Shown here piece by piece: positions 60,929 to 64,000 of a stretch of 64,000 bases of DNA. Every line of letters begins with the position of its first letter. Within the stretch, counting starts at the first letter, position 1. A model generated the notes under the pieces. That model saw nothing but the letters and a program-made list of their open reading frames with translations, did no database searches and had not been told where the DNA came from. The position numbers and the translations under genes were made by a program. Source of the stretch: Varroa destructor (taxonomy: Eukaryota > Arthropoda > Arachnida > Mesostigmata > Varroidae); assembly GCF_002443255.2 (NCBI RefSeq), contig NW_019211454.1:10314248-10378247 (forward strand), in the 5' to 3' direction.

Positions 60929-62693
60929 TTCCGTTCCAACTTTGCAGACTTTGTTGTAGATTTCGCCAACTTTGCAATTAATTGATATTATCTCTTGATG
61001 CTTTCAAAAATTATGGTAAAAATAGCCTATTCAACGAACACAGAATACTTTTAAAAAGTCATCGGTAAACATTTTTTGCGTGGTAGTAATTAACGATAGT
61101 GTTGAGAACAATGATCGGTTTGGATTTGCCTAGATATTCTCTAGAGTGGGGACGGTTACTAGGTCCCAATATTTACATTAGTATTGGCGTTGATAAATCT
61201 ACTCAACTTTTTTGCTAAGGATGAATGCAAGATCAAAGAGAATTTTATGCTCGTCATGGACGCACTGAAGATCGAGCACCTTCAAAATAGATCAAACTTC
61301 TACGATTGTATAGGAATGTTTCAAGCAAATAATGTCTTAGGGGGCCTTAGCTGAATTAGGCTGAATTTAGCTAGGTTTCACCCGCAATGAGTATCTTACA
61401 GTATCCGCTACCGGTTCGTCGAAACGAATCATTTTTATAGTTTATCTATTACACGTATCTTTTGGGTTAATTCGACTGGAAGAAAATCGTAGGGAATAAT
61501 CGGTGGGAATGATCGATAAAGGACCGGTCAGAGCCAGCGACACTGTCGGTGCTGATCGTTTTCGAAAGCATGCAGTGGCTACCATATGTTATAGCAGTTT
61601 TGCCGCTTCAACCGCTCAGTGTGCTGAACCGTCACAGGGTGAGGCATACTGAACGGTCGCGGACGATGTAGCAACGAGAAGTCTCGCTGTTGGACTGAAG
61701 TCGATCGCAGACGAACTGTGTACGTTACATTCGCTAAGTCAAATGTAAACAATCATCAGTTCAAAGCTAGATTAATAGTAGAGCATCCACTACAGCCTGT
61801 GTTACCCACTGTTATTTCTCATTCATAATCCTAAACGTAGTTATCTTACCAACTGCAATAACGTTTACATTTACATTAGGCAATATAACTAAGGCCTATC
61901 AAGAAGATTGCTACTGTCACCTATTAACGTAACATCAAGGCGTGCCTAAATGCACGGACTGCTATTCGTAGCGTGCGTGTATTTAGGTAGCGCACCAGTT
62001 TGTCGCAGTGGTAGTAATTAACAATTAATTTCATAAGTTAATACTTTGACTTTACTTTAAGTATTAACTATTCACTTATGAGCATCTTTTACATCGCTTA
62101 GTTTAACTTACAACAAAACCTTTGCCCGTTTTTTTTTTCGAATAGTCCGAAAACTTAAAAAGCAAAGGGTAGAAGCTCGGTGCCGACGATCGTTCATTAT
62201 TGAAGTTAAGTTAGTTAGCTCGAACGGTGTGAAAATTTGCCTAGAGCAAGGCCGTCAAGCGGAATAGAATTCACATCTGTCCTCTCTGATCTTTCCTACA
62301 ATACAACAAACGGGAGATCCATTTGCCAAAAACGAACAGCTTCATGTTGAGCTGTCCAACTGGTTTAACTAGCATACCTTCATTACGACGTTTTCTTCTA
62401 TCTTCAGATAACAGTCGTGTAGTCTCGATCATAGTTGTGAGTCGAATTTAACAAACGGCTGGAAAATCCTCATGGAATCAGCTGAACAGCAGTCATACGT
62501 GTTCTGCTAGTTTAAAGAAGACGCCATGGGCAGGCACATTAGGGCCTGGCGTTTCGAACTTCAACATCATACGAATACTTGAATCGTCTTCAGTTCTCCG
62601 CGCGTTCCGATCGTAGCCATCGTTTCACAACGCACGGCTAATGATCCTGTGGAACTGCTTATAAATGTTAAACGCCTTAGCCTGCATGGCGCT

Positions 62694-62711
62694 AACACAC
62701 ACACACACACA
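62694..62711. repeat. (AC)n microsatellite
   Basis: About nine AC units. Confidence 0.9.
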
Positions 62712-64000
62712 TAACTCTTATATAATATTTTGGCCTCTCTACTTGTCTTTCGCTATATTTTTTATTGCCAGCTACACACGACCCTGTCAAACAACAAAAA
62801 AAGGGGTGGAATTACGCAAATGCTCAGATCCACTTCTGTTGACGTAATTAATAAAAGTAGCATTTTTATAATAGCACTTTTAATATTAAAACTAATTTAG
62901 CTGCTGCACTTGATTTTCCTTTTTACATGGTTACATTATTACATGGTGCGCTACGCCTGATCGGCACTGACCCAATCACTGCTCGTCTATTGCCACCCAT
63001 AGACTGAACTGCTGTTGTTTTCCTTTAAATAAAAGATGCTTTTGTTCTTATAAATAAGAAGTAGATTGATTTAATATAAATGTTCCTAATCAATCACACT
63101 AGCCACGAAGGGATATTAGTTCATTTGCTTTAAAACGCGAGTGTGCCTGTGCAGGCCTTCACTAACTAGTCGAAACCAGAAGACGCCAAAATCGAATTTC
63201 CGTTGAGTCTAATAGTCCAGATTGTGAACTAATGAGAGCATCTCACCCACATAGACACTATAATAACATGCATTACATTGGTCAGAAATCAGATCAGAGA
63301 CACATCAGCTACCGTACCACAACGAAATCCCCTAAAGTTGTACACAAACTGCCGCAACTAAGATCCTTTCTGTTATATTGCATTTTCTAAAAGGGCTTAT
63401 TACCTCACGCTCAAGCCATATTCCCTCATTTCCCTAATAGGATTTGAAACCCATCTCCAATGGCCATCTGTTTACGCATGTCTGTCCAGTAATGTCACTC
63501 GTGCGTTGGAGACGATATTGAGAGTATCTGTGCCACTGCACAGCATCTCGAACATTGCGATTCGTTCTCCAGCCGAATGAATCAGCCCGCGTACAAAACA
63601 CTCCGTTGCCGTCATCGGTACTGGCTATCAAAGCTTAGATGTGTCAGATATACTGATTTAGCCTTTAATCAAGATTTAATCTTTTTCAACCAAAATAGAA
63701 GAAGTCGTCGTTGAGTTACTTCGAAGCTAAATTTACTAATGAGGCGAAAACAGCTCCCGATGGTCCGCTCCCGAGGTCATACAAAAGCTCATTGGCAAGA
63801 AATGTTGCTTAAAAAAAAAAAGTATCAAATAAAAAAAATCTATTTAACCGGCCTCGTTGCTAAAAAGCACGTGGTGGTCTGTTTAGGGGTTGGGTTACAA
63901 AAGAATGGTTCTTCGTAGTGCATTGAAAATGGTGCTAAGCGACCAAAGCTAAATGAGCTAAAGCGAAGAAGATATATAAATAACAATTATATACAGTCGA

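Larger units (their letters stand above)
56904..64000. other. Downstream region without a recognised gene
   Basis: About 7 kb holding TA, GT and CA microsatellites and a few weak exon-like segments (58598-58670, 59221-59343, 61500-61637). No conserved domain or transposase was identified on either strand. Confidence 0.45.

Noticed and set aside
40694..64000. Search for a trypsin-like domain that would complete a masquerade gene
   Set aside because: No AAHC, DIALL or GDSGG-type block was seen on the plus strand, so no protease domain is annotated. This was a visual read and could miss diverged exons.
1..64000. tRNA or rRNA genes, CRISPR arrays, bacterial operons
   Set aside because: No B-box-like GGTTCGANTCC in a cloverleaf context, no rRNA core sequence and no spaced direct repeats were seen; the DNA is clearly eukaryotic nuclear.

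Overview
This window is AT-rich eukaryotic nuclear DNA. Its genes are split by introns with GT-AG junctions, and it carries many TA, GT, GA, CA and trinucleotide microsatellites and decayed mariner-type transposases. The protein relatives (a Drosophila formin3/INF2-type formin, masquerade-like disulfide knots, a GM2-activator-like secreted protein, an SDR9C-type dehydrogenase) and a short TTAGG-type repeat point to an arthropod. I lean towards a mesostigmatan mite such as Varroa or a relative, but the species is inference. No tRNA, rRNA or CRISPR array was recognised.

Layout (all four recognised genes are on the + strand). (1) 1-13617: the 3' part of a formin gene. The first visible exon already lies in the FH2 domain; FH2 exons run to about 4560, a WH2/DAD-like exon follows at 4944-5045, and a low-complexity tail of about 770 residues ends with a stop at 13615-13617. 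I modelled 19 exons, and every junction keeps the reading frame, giving 1207 residues. (2) 13618-21400: no gene found, apart from a mariner relic on the - strand near 20.0-20.56 kb. (3) 21400-22000: a decayed, rearranged copy of an SDR gene, with an inverted duplication at a deletion junction. (4) 24928-25992: an intact single-exon SDR, a membrane-anchored retinol/hydroxysteroid dehydrogenase-like enzyme of 354 residues. (5) 31694-32640: a degenerate DDE transposase on the + strand. (6) 36232-40693: a two-exon gene for a small secreted protein with two six-cysteine CLIP/masquerade-type knots. Its intron carries a mariner relic on the - strand (39454-39867). (7) 50818-56525: a five-exon gene for a 260-residue GM2-activator-like lipid-binding protein. 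(8) 56526-64000: no recognisable gene, only a few weak exon-like segments.

The genes do not form a pathway or an operon. They are neighbours in a repeat-rich arthropod locus: one cytoskeletal actin nucleator, one ER-type oxidoreductase with a dead tandem copy, and two secreted cysteine-rich proteins. The most unusual items are the SDR pseudogene with a hairpin at its deletion point, a perfect 23-bp-stem palindrome in a formin intron, a protease-less masquerade-knot protein, and two CTCF-like motifs a few hundred bases upstream of gene starts.
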